The notes under the pieces: generated by a model
Databases searched by the model: none
The model's input: only the letters and a program-made list of their open reading frames with translations
What the model was told of the DNA's origin: nothing
Shown here: positions 1 through 7,807 of the stretch, one piece after another
Layout of the letters: every line of letters begins with the position of its first letter
Position numbering within the stretch: the first letter of the stretch is position 1
From: an uncultured bacterium
GTDB taxonomy: Bacteria > Verrucomicrobiota > Kiritimatiellia > PWTM01
Assembly (NCBI GenBank): GCA_938010045.1
Contig: CALLFZ010000044.1
Location: forward strand, 1-48,228
Length of the DNA stretch: 48,228 nt
Reading direction: 5' to 3'
Position numbers and translations under genes: made by a program

Positions 1-108
1 TGGGAGGTGGGGCGAGTCGGCGAGCCGATCCCAACCGAAGAGCGAGGGGGTGGATTCGAAGTTCATGCGGGCCTGATCCACCGCACCCACTACGCGCGTT
101 CAGGCCTG

Positions 109-206
109 ACCGGCGAATGGCGCGGGGTCGTTGGGGCCAACGATGTTCGCCTCCCTTCGCCGGCACCTGTATTCGCCGCTCATTCCCCAACAGCGCAATC
201 GGCTCC
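109..206 (-). repeat. Dispersed intergenic repeat, copy 1 (about 98 bp)
   Basis: By eye this aligns with 41490-41579 (same orientation) and with the reverse complement of 14206-14300. Conserved blocks read on the minus strand include AGCCGATTG, CTGTTGG, AATGAGCGGC and, further on, CAACGACCCCGCGCC. All three copies lie outside genes and the reading frames inside them are not conserved. Its nature is unknown. The short GGGGACAGGC units that follow copies 2 and 3 are not seen here, but the window edge is only about 108 bases away on that side. Confidence 0.7.
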
Positions 207-223
207 GATGAACGATTGTGGGG

Positions 224-251
224 TTGAAACGCCGGCGGATTATTGTAGTAT
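224..251 (+). promoter_or_regulatory. Candidate sigma-70 promoter for tRNA-Asp
   Basis: TTGAAA (224-229) and TAGTAT (246-251) are separated by 16 bases. The predicted start, near 258, lies about 30 bases before the mature tRNA. This AT-rich patch stands out in a very GC-rich region. It is a motif match only. Confidence 0.4.
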
Positions 252-289
252 ATGCAGCTGTTCGCGCGATCGGCGAACTTCGGCCGCGC

Positions 290-366
290 GGGGACGTAGC
301 TCAACTGGTTAGAGTACCAGATTGTCGATCTGGGTGTTGCGGGTTCAAGTCCCGTCGTCCCCGCCA
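290..366 (+). tRNA. tRNA-Asp (GTC anticodon)
   Basis: Full cloverleaf. The 7-bp acceptor stem GGGGACG pairs with CGTCCCC, the D arm carries GGTTAGA, the anticodon stem CCAGA/TCTGG encloses loop TTGTCGA with anticodon GTC at 324-326, and the T arm contains GGTTCAAGTCC. The discriminator base G is followed by an encoded CCA at 364-366. The GTC anticodon with G discriminator is the aspartate identity. No other tRNA is adjacent. Confidence 0.97.
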
Positions 367-546
367 TCTGGCTGTTTGTGGTCCGATGCTCCCGGATCAA
401 CGCTCCGCGACACGCCGCCTCACGCATCGATCCTGCCCGTGGTTTCTTCCGCACAGCTCTGTGCCGTCCCATGGTGGGATGAACCGGCGCTCCTCTCGTC
501 CAAACCATGGAAACCGCTGGGGCCTCGCGTTTGGGGTCGCGGTCGT

Positions 547-1737
547 TCAAACGCCGTGGCGGGCGCTGCGCGCGGCGGCGACTCGGTCGAGGGCGCTCAC
601 GATCCGCTCGCGAAAGCGCGCGGGGCTGTACTCGCGTTCGAATCGTTCCAGCGCCGCAGCGGCGACCCGAGCGGCGCGGGAGGCATCGGCGAATGCGGAG
701 GCGAGGGTGGCCGCGAGCGCGGCGGGGTCCGGATCGGCGAGCAACGCGATCTCTTCGTCGAGCACCTGCGTGTGGGTCGGTACGCGCGTGGCCACGATCG
801 GGCGGCCGGCCTGCATGTAGGTATAGATTTTCATCGGCGGATTGCGGCCCCGGCAGCGCGGACTCACGAGGACATCGGCGAGGGTCAGGACGGCGGTCAT
901 CTCGTGAGGAGGTTGCGAGCCCGCGAACACGCACCGTTCGGCCGCGCCGACTTCGCGGGCCAGCGCCTGCAGGTCGCGGATCTGGTCCGGCCGGCCGCCG
1001 ACCAGCACGATCCGGACGTCAGCGCACGCGGGGGGAAGCTGAGCGGCGGCGCGGACGAGGAGCTCCACTCCTTGGTAGGGCTCGAAGTTGCCCGTGTAGA
1101 CGGCGCACCGCGCGCGGCCGAGCGCCAGCCGCTCCCGCCACCGCGCGGCGCCGGCCTCATCCGGCACAAACCGGTCCGCGCCCGGCGTATCGGGAAGGAC
1201 GAGCACGTCCGCGCGCGGTGCGATGCGGTGCACCTCGGCCGCGTGGTCGGGGCCGACCGTGATCACGAGCGCGGCCGTGCGCATTGCGGCGCGCTCGAGC
1301 CAGCGCGCGAGCGCCAGCGCGGGGCCCCGCGTTGCGAACCCGCTGAACACGAGCTGCTCGGTGATCCAGGAGTCCATCTGGTAGACGAATGGCCGGCGCA
1401 GAAGACGGGCGGGCACCCAGGCGAAGAGACCGGCCTCCTCGACCGCCTGGATCACGTCCACGCCGCGGCGCGCGCACATCCGGAGCGCGCGCAGCGCGAA
1501 GGGCACATCGAGCACAATCTTGGCCGCGGAGGGGCCGATGCCAACGTCGCGAATCCCCGGCACCCGGGCCGAGCGGAGGATGCGCAGCCCTGGCATCTCG
1601 ACGTCGTCGCCGAACGGGTAGCACAGCATCTCGACGGTGTGGCCCGCCGCGGTCATCGTGGCGAGGATGTTGCGTGCCCGCAGCGGGGTGCCACGCTCCC
1701 GCAGGAAGGGCTGGGGCGCGAGGAAAAGGACCCTCAT
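547..1737 (-). CDS. GT4-family glycosyltransferase
   Basis: A 396-residue protein with the two-Rossmann-fold layout of GT-B glycosyltransferases. The N-terminus MRVLFLAPQPFLRERGTPLR is a typical acceptor-domain start. The C-terminal half has the donor domain, with a VYTGNFEPYQG strand, IVLVGGRPDQ and a late NPPMKIYTYMQAGRPIVAT segment matching the GT4 nucleotide-sugar loop, although the usual EX7E motif is weakly kept. It is probably cytoplasmic and uses a nucleotide-sugar donor; the acceptor is unknown. The ATG at 1737 was chosen because the longer upstream reading frame is basic low-complexity sequence and the protein starts sensibly here. It lies just downstream of the decayed membrane-protein gene and probably shared its promoter at 2461-2489. 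Confidence 0.85.
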   Translation of the reverse strand: MRVLFLAPQPFLRERGTPLRARNILATMTAAGHTVEMLCYPFGDDVEMPGLRILRSARVPGIRDVGIGPSAAKIVLDVPFALRALRMCARRGVDVIQAVEEAGLFAWVPARLLRRPFVYQMDSWITEQLVFSGFATRGPALALARWLERAAMRTAALVITVGPDHAAEVHRIAPRADVLVLPDTPGADRFVPDEAGAARWRERLALGRARCAVYTGNFEPYQGVELLVRAAAQLPPACADVRIVLVGGRPDQIRDLQALAREVGAAERCVFAGSQPPHEMTAVLTLADVLVSPRCRGRNPPMKIYTYMQAGRPIVATRVPTHTQVLDEEIALLADPDPAALAATLASAFADASRAARVAAAALERFEREYSPARFRERIVSALDRVAAARSARHGV

Positions 1738-1744
1738 CGGTGCG

Positions 1745-2434
1745 TTAGCTCGCCGCGGGCCCGGACCCCACCGGCGGCGCAGCCGGCGCCAGCGGAGTGT
1801 CCACAACGGGCGGGACGGACGACGCTGGCGGTGGCTCGAGCGGCGGCGGGCCGCCTGCGACGCAACGGTACGCCACCGCCATGGCGCATGTGTACAGAGG
1901 CGCCGTGAGACTCACCCCGAGACTGAGGCGATCGCACCCAACCCGCACAGCACCGAGAGGAGCAGCACCCCGGCCCGCAGCGGCCAGACCAAGGGGTTTC
2001 ACCCACTCGAAGCTCTGCTGAATCGCGGGCCCCACGCCGAGGTGTCGCTCCCCGGCCAAAAAGATCGAAAACATCGTTACGGTCATGATGGCAGTCACCG
2101 CCGACGGCGTGAGCGGCGCCAGCCCGCAACTCAGCTGCAGGATCACGGACACCATCACGCTGAAGAGTCCAAGCAGCAGGACGAGCAAAAAGGAGGGCAG
2201 AAACGTCGAACAGCCGCCGAACACGTCTCGGACGGGCGGAGGCCTCTGTCCGTCCACCAGCGCCAGCACGATCATGCTCACGCCGAGCCACAGCGGACCC
2301 GCGAGAATCCCGAGCGTCCGTCCTGCGAGGGCCGCCGCGACGAAGTGCACCACGACGAGCAGCGTGAAATGCTTCTTGTACAGCTTCCACGTCTCCTTCA
2401 GTCACGCGCCAATGTCCACATTCCTTGCTTGCAT
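1745..2434 (-). pseudogene. Decayed multi-pass membrane protein gene (DUF975/GDPD-membrane-domain-like)
   Basis: Translation from the ATG at 2434, which has a strong GGAGGT Shine-Dalgarno 5 bases upstream, gives MQARNVDIGA. An in-frame TGA follows at 2404-2402, and the same frame continues LKETWKLYKKHFTLLVVVHF, the start expected for this family (an N-terminal helix leading into the first membrane segment). Several hydrophobic segments follow. Around 1915-1975 the open frame becomes polar and Arg-rich, while another frame reads AGVLLLSVLCGLGAIASVSG before the first frame resumes as LTAPLYTCAMAVAYR, suggesting two compensating indels. The C-terminus is proline-rich. One nonsense change plus two apparent frameshifts indicate a pseudogene. 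A functional protein starting internally (GTG near 2353) is less likely. Confidence 0.72.
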
Positions 2435-2460
2435 GGCAGACCTCCGCTCGATTGTGCCCG

Positions 2461-2489
2461 ACTATACGCCCGCCCTGGCGTACGGACAA
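2461..2489 (-). promoter_or_regulatory. Candidate sigma-70 promoter for the 2434-547 gene pair
   Basis: On the minus strand TTGTCC (2489-2484) and TATAGT (2466-2461) are exactly 17 bases apart. Transcription would start near 2454, about 20 bases before the ATG at 2434 and just ahead of its GGAGGT ribosome site. This supports 2434 as the ancestral start of the decayed gene and supplies a promoter for the downstream glycosyltransferase. Motif match only. Confidence 0.5.
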
Positions 2490-2564
2490 CGGCTGCCTCA
2501 ACAGCGACGGCTCGAAGCGGCCGCCGGGGCCTTGACCGCGGTGGTTGGGCGGCGCTGCGGGCAG

Positions 2565-3887
2565 TCAGGTGCGGATCAACGCGAGGACTTCATCGCGCCG
2601 GCGGGCCATCTCTTCCGGTGTTGCGGCCTCGAGGTTGAGCCGCACCAGGGGCTCTGTGTTCGAGGCGCGCACGTTGAACCACCAGTCGTCGAACTCGACC
2701 GTGAGGCCATCGAGCCGCGTGCAGCGGGCGGATGGATAGGCTCGCTCGATCCGCTCGAACACCGCGTTGACATCCGCCACGCGCGAGTTGATCTCGCCGC
2801 TGGCCGCGTATCGGCGGAACGGACGGATCAGCTCGGAGAGGGGAACATCGGCGCTGCTGACGAGGTTGGCGACATGCAGCGCGGCGAGCGCGCTGCTCTC
2901 GGTGTAATAGTTGTCGCGGAAGTAGTAGTGGCCGGAGAGCTCGCCCGCGAACACGGCGTCGTGGTCGCGCATTTGCTGCTTGATGAACGCGTGGCCCACG
3001 CGCGACATCATCGGCCGGCCGCCGCGCTCCTCGATGGCCTCGCGGACCGCGCGGCTGCTGCGCAGATCATAGAAGATCGTCGCGCCGGGGTACCGCTCGA
3101 GCATCGCGGTGGCGATGAGCGCGGTGATCATGTCCATGGGCACCGGTTCACCGCGTTCATCGACGAAGCCGGCGCGGTCGGCGTCGCCGTCGAACGCCAC
3201 GCCGAAGTCGCATCGTTCGCGGCGAACGGTTTCGCGGAGCGCTTCGAGGGTTTCAGGTTTCAGTGGATTGGCCTCGTGGTTGGGGAACGAGCCGTCGAGC
3301 GTGTCGAACAGACGAATGGTGTCGAACAGGCCCTCGAGCGCGGCAGCCTCGACGATGCCCATCGCGTTCGCGAAATCCATCGCGATGCGTAGGGGCCGGC
3401 GGATCTGCGCAAAGGAGCGCACGAACTGGCGGTAGCGGTCGGTGATGTTGACGGCGCGCACCTGCCCCGGCGTGGCGGCGGGCGGGCCGAACTCGCCGCG
3501 CTCGACGATTCGCTCGATCTCCGCAATGCCGGTCGCGCCGCTGATGGGTACCGCCTGCGCGCGGCAGAGCTTGAAGCCGTTCCACTCGCCCGGATTGTGC
3601 GAGGCCGTGATCATGATGCTGGCGTCGGCGCCGAGCGCGCCGTTCGCGTGGTACGAGATCGGGGTGCTGCACAGGCCCAGATCGAGCACCTCGGCGCCGT
3701 GCCGTGTGAGCCCGGCGGCGAGCGCGTCCCTCAGCGGCACCGAGTGGGGGCGGCAGTCGCGGCCCACCACGACGGTGCGGGGCTTCAGCCACGAGGCGAA
3801 CGCGCAGCCGATCCGCCACGCGAGGTCGTCGGTCAGCGTGTCGCCATACACGCCGCGGATGTCATACGCCTTGAAGACTCCGGCCAT
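2565..3887 (-). CDS. manB: Phosphomannomutase/phosphoglucomutase
   Basis: A 440-residue alpha-D-phosphohexomutase, interconverting hexose-6-phosphate and hexose-1-phosphate to feed GDP-mannose or UDP-glucose synthesis. All four signature loops are visible: the phosphoserine loop ITASHNPGEWNG with catalytic Ser96, the metal loop FDGDADRAG, the sugar loop GELSGHYYF and the phosphate-binding loop RASNTEPLVRLN near the C-terminus. Length is close to the ManB/AlgC type (about 450). The ATG at 3887 has AGAGGA 7 bases upstream; an in-frame ATG at 3920 would add 11 residues and has no such site. It is divergent from the oligoribonuclease gene. Sequence alone does not settle glucose versus mannose specificity. 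Confidence 0.92.
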   Translation of the reverse strand: MAGVFKAYDIRGVYGDTLTDDLAWRIGCAFASWLKPRTVVVGRDCRPHSVPLRDALAAGLTRHGAEVLDLGLCSTPISYHANGALGADASIMITASHNPGEWNGFKLCRAQAVPISGATGIAEIERIVERGEFGPPAATPGQVRAVNITDRYRQFVRSFAQIRRPLRIAMDFANAMGIVEAAALEGLFDTIRLFDTLDGSFPNHEANPLKPETLEALRETVRRERCDFGVAFDGDADRAGFVDERGEPVPMDMITALIATAMLERYPGATIFYDLRSSRAVREAIEERGGRPMMSRVGHAFIKQQMRDHDAVFAGELSGHYYFRDNYYTESSALAALHVANLVSSADVPLSELIRPFRRYAASGEINSRVADVNAVFERIERAYPSARCTRLDGLTVEFDDWWFNVRASNTEPLVRLNLEAATPEEMARRRDEVLALIRT

Positions 3888-3986
3888 GGTTCGGTCCTCT
3901 TGGGATTCGAGTTGCGACATGATACGCTAGGTCGTGATGGCCGGTCTGTAAAGCGCGGAGGCGCGCGCCGGCCATGCAAAGCGAAT

Positions 3987-4658
3987 GTGAAGCGATCTTC
4001 CCGAAGACCGTTTGTGCGCGACTGTTCTACGGCGCTGATCTGGTTCGATGCGGAGTTCACCACGCTGGCTCTCGAGCGCGCGCGGCTGTTGCAGGTCGCG
4101 ATGATCATCACGGATGCGGAGCTGCGGCGGCTCGGGCCGCCCGACTCTGACCTCTGCCTGACGATCCGGCTGCCGCCGCGCGCCCGCGTGAGCCCGTGGG
4201 TGCGCGCCGAGCTGCCGGACCTGATCCGGGCGGCGCGCGGAGCTGCGGCGGTGACCGAGGCGGAGGCGGACCGGCGGCTGGTGCGCGCCGTGCGCGGCGC
4301 GCTGGGCCCCATTCCCGCCGATATCGAGCGCCGCCCGGTATTGGCGGGCAATAGCGTCCACACCGACTGGTGGCTCATCCGGCGGTTCCTTCCGAGGTTC
4401 GAGGCTTGCCTCCACTACCGCCGGCTCGATGTTTCAACGCTGAAGTTTGAGTGGCGGAGGCTGTGCCCATCGTTCGAATTCGAGAAGGCCAAACCGTCGG
4501 ATCTGCGCCGCTGGTACCCGGGCGAGTGGACCGCCACCGGCCGCCGGCACGACGCGCTCTTCGATCTGCACGCTTCGATTGCCGAACTCGCGTTCTACCG
4601 CCGGCATCTGCTGCGCCGCTCGGTGCGCGTGCCAACTTCACGGAGGAATGACGCATGA
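3987..4658 (+). CDS. orn: Oligoribonuclease (DEDDh 3'-5' exoribonuclease)
   Basis: About 223 residues. It degrades 2-5-nucleotide RNAs, and pGpG in c-di-GMP users, to mononucleotides. ALIWFDAEFT supplies the DxE pair of motif I, NSVHTDWWLIRRFLP the second Asp, and HDALFDLHASIAELAFYR the His and final Asp of DEDDh. HYRRLDVSTLK closely resembles the HYRYLDVSTLK segment of the E. coli enzyme. Unusually, a segment rich in Glu, Lys and Trp (EFEKAKPSDLRRWYPGEW) sits where the family has a shorter linker. The start is uncertain: no in-frame ATG is suitably placed, so GTG 3987 is given and GTG 4014, nearer the usual N-terminus, is equally possible. Its stop overlaps the next start (ATGA). Confidence 0.85.
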   Translation: MKRSSRRPFVRDCSTALIWFDAEFTTLALERARLLQVAMIITDAELRRLGPPDSDLCLTIRLPPRARVSPWVRAELPDLIRAARGAAAVTEAEADRRLVRAVRGALGPIPADIERRPVLAGNSVHTDWWLIRRFLPRFEACLHYRRLDVSTLKFEWRRLCPSFEFEKAKPSDLRRWYPGEWTATGRRHDALFDLHASIAELAFYRRHLLRRSVRVPTSRRNDA

Positions 4659-5113
4659 GGATGGGACGGACCTGGATGTGCGCCGCGCTGCTGGGATGGG
4701 TGGTCGCGTCGGGCGCTCGCGCGGGGGACGCGCGGCCGGCGCCGACGAACACGTCGTCTGCCGCGCCGGCGCCGAACGCCCGCGCCCCGGTGGATTACCG
4801 GAAGCTCACATGGAGCGACGGGCATTTTCTGCTCGATGGCCGCCCATTCACGGGGGTCGCCGAGCTCCGCGACCGCGACGGCCGGCTCAAGGCGCGCTAC
4901 CCGATGCGCGATGGAGAGCTGCACGGACTTGTCGAGGAATGGCACCCGAACGGGCGACGAAGCGCCGCGACGTGGTTCGAGCGCAACCGGCGGAACGGCA
5001 CCAACGAATACTGGGACGCGGACGGCCGCTTGCTCAAACGGCAGGTTTGGCAGAACGACGAGTTGGTGGATAGCTCCGATCCGGCCGAGGTGCACTCCAG
5101 TCCGCCGCCCTGA
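4655..5113 (+). CDS. Exported MORN-repeat-type protein (YwqK-like)
   Basis: 152 residues. An N-terminal signal peptide (basic MRMGRTW, hydrophobic CAALLGWVVASGARA) is followed by an Ala/Pro-rich linker and then MORN-like repeats: LDGRPFTGVAELRDRDG, LHGLVEEWHPNGRRS, RNGTNEYWDADGRL. The pattern 'G.....W...G' is typical of the toxin-antitoxin YwqK/MORN-variant family, whose molecular role is mostly unknown. It is translationally coupled to oligoribonuclease through ATGA and has GGAGG upstream. The signal peptide argues for an envelope location, which does not fit an antitoxin role. Confidence 0.75.
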   Translation: MRMGRTWMCAALLGWVVASGARAGDARPAPTNTSSAAPAPNARAPVDYRKLTWSDGHFLLDGRPFTGVAELRDRDGRLKARYPMRDGELHGLVEEWHPNGRRSAATWFERNRRNGTNEYWDADGRLLKRQVWQNDELVDSSDPAEVHSSPPP

Positions 5114-5120
5114 CGATCCG

Positions 5121-5321
5121 ATGCGATCAGAGTTCGAACAGTTTCGCGCAGTTGAACTGTACTGTCCGCGCTGTCGCCAGGCGCGGCCCGTGCGCGAACG
5201 GTTGCTGCTGACGCTGCCGCGGAGCGACCTCCTCGAGTACCGTTGCACGGTGTGCGGTGAGTCCTGCGGAACGCGCGAGGCGCCCCGCCCCCCGCCCGGG
5301 CGTGCGCGGCCGCCGGAGTGA
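5121..5321 (+). CDS. Small zinc-ribbon protein
   Basis: A 66-residue protein beginning MRSEFEQFRAVELYCPRCRQ. Two CxxC pairs (CPRC and CTVC) about 30 residues apart, plus a later Cys (ESCG), form a likely zinc ribbon; the C-terminus is Pro/Arg-rich. It starts 7 bases after the MORN gene stop and ends 6 bases before the next glycosyltransferase start, so it sits in the same run of genes. No specific function is recognised. It might bind nucleic acid or a protein partner. Confidence 0.6.
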   Translation: MRSEFEQFRAVELYCPRCRQARPVRERLLLTLPRSDLLEYRCTVCGESCGTREAPRPPPGRARPPE

Positions 5322-5327
5322 CCGACC

Positions 5328-6581
5328 GTGCGCATCCTCGTCCTGTGCCCCGAACTGCCGCACGCGCGGGTGCTCAGCGGGCACCGTATCGTGTACGAGC
5401 GACTGCGCCGGCTCACGGACCGGGGCCATGAGGTCGGGGTCGCTTGTTTCGCGGCCGAAGCGGAGCGCCCCCGTGCCGCGGAATGGGCGGGCCGCCTGCT
5501 CGAACTCGAACTGCTGCCGCCGCCCCGCGCCGCGCACCACGGCCGAGCGTTCGCGCCGTGGATCGCCGCCGCCCCGCCGCCGTTTTCCGAGTGGGCGTGT
5601 CCGGCCATGCACCGGCTCGCCGGCGAGATGGTTGAGCGGTCCCGCTACGATGTCGCGATCGCTGAGTTCTCGGTCATGGCGCAGTTTCTCCACGGCAACC
5701 CGTATCTACCGGCCGTCCGCCGCGTCGTATCCGTCCACGAGTGCGAGACCGTCGCCGCGCGCCGCCGCGCCGAGCTGCTGAACTATTCGCCGGCCGGCCT
5801 CCTCGAGCGCTGGCGTCGGGACCGTCTTGCGGTGCACGAGTTCCGGATCTACCGGAGCGCCGACGTCGTGACCGTGTTGACGCCGCAGGAGCGCTACCAC
5901 GTGCTCGAGTACGCGCCGGACCTGCGAACGGTCGTGATCCCCAGCGGGGTCGACACGCGCGTCTTCCGCCCGGCGGAGCATCCGATCCCGCCCGACGGCA
6001 TTATCTTCACCGGCCACTTCAGCCACGAGCAGAACCGCGACGCAGTGCGGTGGTTCCTCGCGCGCGTCTGGCCCGCGATTCGCGACCGCCACCCGGAGAT
6101 CTTCTTCTATGTGGTGGGCCCGAACCCACCCCCGGACATCCGCGACAGCCCTTGGCGCGACCCGCGGATCGTCGTCACCGGTGAGGTCACGGATGTCCGC
6201 CCGTACCTGCATCGCTCCGCGGTATACGTCTGCCCGATCCGCATGGGCTCGGGGATGCGCGGCAAGGTGCTCGAGGCGATGGCCGCTGGCGTTCCCGTAG
6301 TTGCCACCTCGGCCGCGGTCGAGGGCATTCCCATTCAGCCCGGCGGCACCTGCATGATCGCGGACGACGCGGATGTGATGCGAGACCAGATTCTCTGGCT
6401 CCTCGACGACGAACCGCTGCGCCGTCGGCTGGCGCAGCGCGCGCTCGAAGTGGTGCGCGAACGGCTCTCGTGGGAGCGCAGCGTGGACCGTCTCGAAGAC
6501 CTGTTGCTCGAGATCACCGGGCGGGCGCCGCGCCGCCGCGGCGTTCGATCGTTGGCCGAACCTCTGTGGCTGCCCGGATAG
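5328..6581 (+). CDS. GT4-family glycosyltransferase
   Basis: 417 residues with GT-B architecture. The N-terminal domain starts MRILVLCPELPHARVLSGHR, the hinge VVTVLTPQERYHV precedes the donor domain IIFTGHFSHEQNRDAVRWFL, and the donor-binding segment RGKVLEAMAAGVPVVATSAAVEGI carries the E..EAM..G..VV.T signature of retaining GT4 enzymes. This donor half resembles the sugar transferases of exopolysaccharide clusters, including those linked with exosortase systems, but no exosortase is seen here. The GTG start at 5328 follows GGAG by 11 bases. Its last 68 bases overlap the opposing pseudopilin gene. Confidence 0.88.
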   Translation: MRILVLCPELPHARVLSGHRIVYERLRRLTDRGHEVGVACFAAEAERPRAAEWAGRLLELELLPPPRAAHHGRAFAPWIAAAPPPFSEWACPAMHRLAGEMVERSRYDVAIAEFSVMAQFLHGNPYLPAVRRVVSVHECETVAARRRAELLNYSPAGLLERWRRDRLAVHEFRIYRSADVVTVLTPQERYHVLEYAPDLRTVVIPSGVDTRVFRPAEHPIPPDGIIFTGHFSHEQNRDAVRWFLARVWPAIRDRHPEIFFYVVGPNPPPDIRDSPWRDPRIVVTGEVTDVRPYLHRSAVYVCPIRMGSGMRGKVLEAMAAGVPVVATSAAVEGIPIQPGGTCMIADDADVMRDQILWLLDDEPLRRRLAQRALEVVRERLSWERSVDRLEDLLLEITGRAPRRRGVRSLAEPLWLPG

Positions 6582-7188
6582 CGGCGACCGCGGTGCGCGG
6601 CGCGCGCGGCGGGACCTCCAGCGTCAGGCGCAGCCCCTTCGGCAGTCCGGCGGCATCCCATTCGTTCCCACCGCGCAACGGCGGCCAGTTGCTCCACCAG
6701 TTGGTGCCGTCGGTGGCCTCAATCCGAACGGCCGCCAAACCCGAGACCACCCGCGTCGTCACCGGCGCCATCTCCGCGCCCGGTCCCGCCCGCGCGCGCG
6801 AGATCCGCTCCCAGACCCCTTGGGCCTCGGCATGCTCGGCCATACGCCAGATGACCTCTTGTGCGATACCCAGTGTCCCGGAGGGCTCCGGTTCACCCCA
6901 GCGCGCGAACTGCAACCTGGGACGGCCGGTGTCGGCCGCCTGCGCGTCCAAACGCAGCGGTGGCCCTCCCTCCGGCGCGAAGGCGGACTCCACGTCCGCG
7001 GCCCAGAGATGCAGCGCGAAATCTTCGATGCGCGCGCCGCGCACCTTCCATCGGGATTCGAGCGCACGCCGAACCGAGAGCGCGACCGCCGCGCAGAGCA
7101 CCGCCACCACCGCGCTCAGCGCAACGGCCACCACCGTCTCGATCAGCGTGACGCCGCACCCCCCGCGCCCAGCACGGGTGTTTACCAC
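6514..7188 (-). CDS. Type II secretion/type IV pilus-type pseudopilin (GspJ-like)
   Basis: 224 residues. The short leader MVNTRAGRGGCG ends in Gly and is followed by VTLIETVVAVALSAVVAVL, a type III prepilin signal with Gly at -1 and Glu at +5, then a hydrophobic helix. The rest is a soluble domain with a Trp-rich stretch (TNWWSNWPPL), consistent with a minor pseudopilin of the GspJ type that caps a secretion pseudopilus. The GTG at 7188 overlaps the stop of the FHA gene (GTGGTAA), indicating translational coupling; the longer frame upstream lies inside that gene. The C-terminal 68 bases overlap the opposing glycosyltransferase gene. No other secretion genes are nearby. Confidence 0.72.
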   Translation of the reverse strand: MVNTRAGRGGCGVTLIETVVAVALSAVVAVLCAAVALSVRRALESRWKVRGARIEDFALHLWAADVESAFAPEGGPPLRLDAQAADTGRPRLQFARWGEPEPSGTLGIAQEVIWRMAEHAEAQGVWERISRARAGPGAEMAPVTTRVVSGLAAVRIEATDGTNWWSNWPPLRGGNEWDAAGLPKGLRLTLEVPPRAPRTAVAAIRAATEVRPTIERRGGAAPAR

Positions 7189-7685
7189 AGCTCGAACAAC
7201 TTCAGCAGGAACCACGCGAGGCCGGCCAGCGCGAGCACCCCGACAATTCCGATCAGCGTGTACCACAGCGCCTGGTTTTCCTTGCGGCGCGGACCGAACG
7301 GCGAAATGCTCGTGAACGAGATCGGCGCGGTCGCGGGGCCCGTGGTCACCACCACATCCGGCTGAACGCGAGCCTCCGGCCGGGAGCTGGCTTCCTCCCC
7401 TTCAGCGTCGAACAGAAACTCGATGCTGCCGATCTGCACGAGGTCCTTGGGGTGCAGATCAATCTCCTTGATTTCCTGCGAATTGACGCGCGTGCCATTC
7501 GTGGAACCCAGATCGGTCAGTGTGAAGCGGTTTCCCACGCGGCTGATCTGACAGTGCTTGCCCGACACCGTCGGGTGATCGAGCACAATCATGTTGGTCG
7601 CGTTCCGGCCGATCGTGATCTTCTCGCGATCCAGCTCAAAGTTCTTCCCCTTCACCTCGGGCGACATTCCGATGAGCACCGCCAT
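7182..7685 (-). CDS. FHA-domain protein with C-terminal membrane anchor
   Basis: 167 residues. The FHA fold occupies about residues 20-95, with the core motifs ITIGRNATNMIVLD, VSGKHCQI and DLGSTNGTRVN, which bind phosphothreonine peptides. A linker follows, then a single membrane helix (YTLIGIVGVLALAGLAWFLL), so this is a tail-anchored protein with a cytoplasmic FHA domain. GAGGG lies 7 bases before the ATG. It is coupled to the pseudopilin gene, suggesting a link with envelope or secretion assembly. No Ser/Thr kinase is encoded in the window. Confidence 0.88.
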   Translation of the reverse strand: MAVLIGMSPEVKGKNFELDREKITIGRNATNMIVLDHPTVSGKHCQISRVGNRFTLTDLGSTNGTRVNSQEIKEIDLHPKDLVQIGSIEFLFDAEGEEASSRPEARVQPDVVVTTGPATAPISFTSISPFGPRRKENQALWYTLIGIVGVLALAGLAWFLLKLFELW

Positions 7686-7807
7686 GACCGGTCCCTCGTA
7701 TGCGATCAGCCTCGTCGCCGATCGGAGGCAGAATGAGACAACATACCCGCCTTGTCAACGGCCGGCGCGCTGTACAGTTCGCCCCGCCGCACGTATCATC
7801 CCGCGCC

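Noticed and set aside
170-245. Integron attC-like arrangement (GTTGGGG/CCCAAC cores, CAATCG...CGATTG arms) in the dispersed repeat
   Set aside because: The core sites do not occur in the required RYYYAAC...GTTRRRY order with proper spacing in all copies, and no integrase or cassette array is present.
322-1908. 528-codon plus-strand open frame opposite the first glycosyltransferase
   Set aside because: Arg/Gly/His-rich shadow of a GC-rich gene; the opposite strand encodes a recognisable GT4 enzyme.
2402-2404. TGA recoded as an amino acid (stop-codon reassignment or selenocysteine)
   Set aside because: TGA is the normal stop of many intact genes here (for example feoA, feoB overlaps, orn); no SECIS-like element is apparent, and the gene has frameshifts as well.
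4655-5113. Antitoxin of a toxin-antitoxin pair (YwqK label)
   Set aside because: It has a signal peptide and its neighbours are a zinc ribbon and oligoribonuclease, with no toxin-like gene.
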